This document shows positions 63,578 to 64,000 of a stretch of DNA of 64,000 nt, piece by piece. A program made the position numbers and the translations under genes. The notes beneath the pieces were generated by a model, which saw only the letters and a list, made by a program, of their open reading frames with translations, was not told the DNA's origin and did no database searches. Source of the stretch: Akebia trifoliata (taxonomy: Eukaryota; Streptophyta; Magnoliopsida; Ranunculales; Lardizabalaceae); the NCBI GenBank assembly GCA_017979445.1, contig CM030716.1:12871611-12935610 (forward strand). The letters run 5' to 3'. Numbering within the stretch: the stretch's first letter is position 1; each line of letters opens with the position of its first letter.

Positions 63578-64000
63578 GCTTTTGTTAAATCTTATAAAAT
63601 TTCTAATTTGGGATTATCAATAATTTTTCATTAAACCTTTAGTTTCTTGATTCCCAATTATGGTATATTATGATGTTGCCATGTGAGTATAGTTTTAAAG
63701 AATGTTACTTATTAAGTTTCCATAGTTGTGACCCTATACTTATAAACGTTTATGAATTATTATTATATCGACACCTTTTGAAGAATAAACTTACACTTTA
63801 GTAAATATTATTGCCCAATATAGATATACATGAATTCTATTAATTTTATAACCGTAAAAGTAGCATAAATTAGTAAAATTTATGAAATATCAAATTGTAT
63901 TAAATTTTGATTATTAGGGTGACAATAAAGAACAATAATATTTATAATGGTAGACTGAATTAGGTAAGTCGGATTAGCCCAAAAGACAATTTCATTTAAC
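63578..64000. other. AT-rich end of window
   Basis: No gene, repeat or element recognised. Confidence 0.4.

Overview
This is nuclear DNA from a flowering plant. The evidence is spliceosomal introns, a five-exon CYP72-type cytochrome P450 gene, giant Ty3/gypsy elements of the Ogre/Tat type, Ty1/copia remnants, an endogenous pararetrovirus relic, tRNA-derived SINEs, MITEs and AT-rich spacers. The species cannot be told from the sequence. Only one ordinary host gene is visible (the P450, 52275-55486, + strand); most of the rest is transposon nested in transposon.

Layout. 1-6691 is spacer with a 128-bp tandem array, a foldback element and a small non-autonomous CACTA element with a perfect CAA target duplication. 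6714-29421 is a single 22.7-kb Ogre/Tat-type retrotransposon lying on the minus strand. It runs 5' LTR (27533-29421), primer binding site, a long leader built of hairpin and tandem arrays, gag, protease, RT/RNase H, broken integrase, polypurine tract and 3' LTR (6714-8617). Between integrase and 3' LTR it carries two extra genes on the opposite (+) strand. One is a six-exon plant-mobile-domain gene with every intron in phase 0 and one internal stop. The other is a two-exon DUF7745-like gene that is fully open. The LTRs differ at only about 1% of sites, so the insertion is young, yet integrase is broken at five places.

This element jumped into the 5' LTR of an older, + strand relative (6692-6713 continuing at 29422-30245). 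29422-39400 is a stack of decayed LTR, PBS and leader segments of the same superfamily, interrupted by a Sirevirus-like copia remnant with an env-like ORF. 39400-52000 is gene-free spacer with microsatellites, SINEs and MITEs, including a Mutator-type foldback with a near-perfect 9-bp target duplication. 52084-55600 is the P450 gene with TATA box, pyrimidine-rich 5' UTR and polyadenylation signal. 56842-61240 is another decayed Ogre-type LTR. It is split by a block made of an endogenous caulimovirid RT/RNase H relic and a partial, broken copy of P450 exons 2-4, which itself contains a MITE. 61690-64000 is a copia-type LTR remnant and spacer.

The most interesting unit is the antisense gene pair inside the young Ogre/Tat element. 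It is associated with clusters of an imperfect palindrome (GTCCGTGC...GCACGGAC) that also lie next to the PBS and persist, decayed, in the leaders of older relatives. All gene models, coordinates and family assignments were read by eye without database searches.
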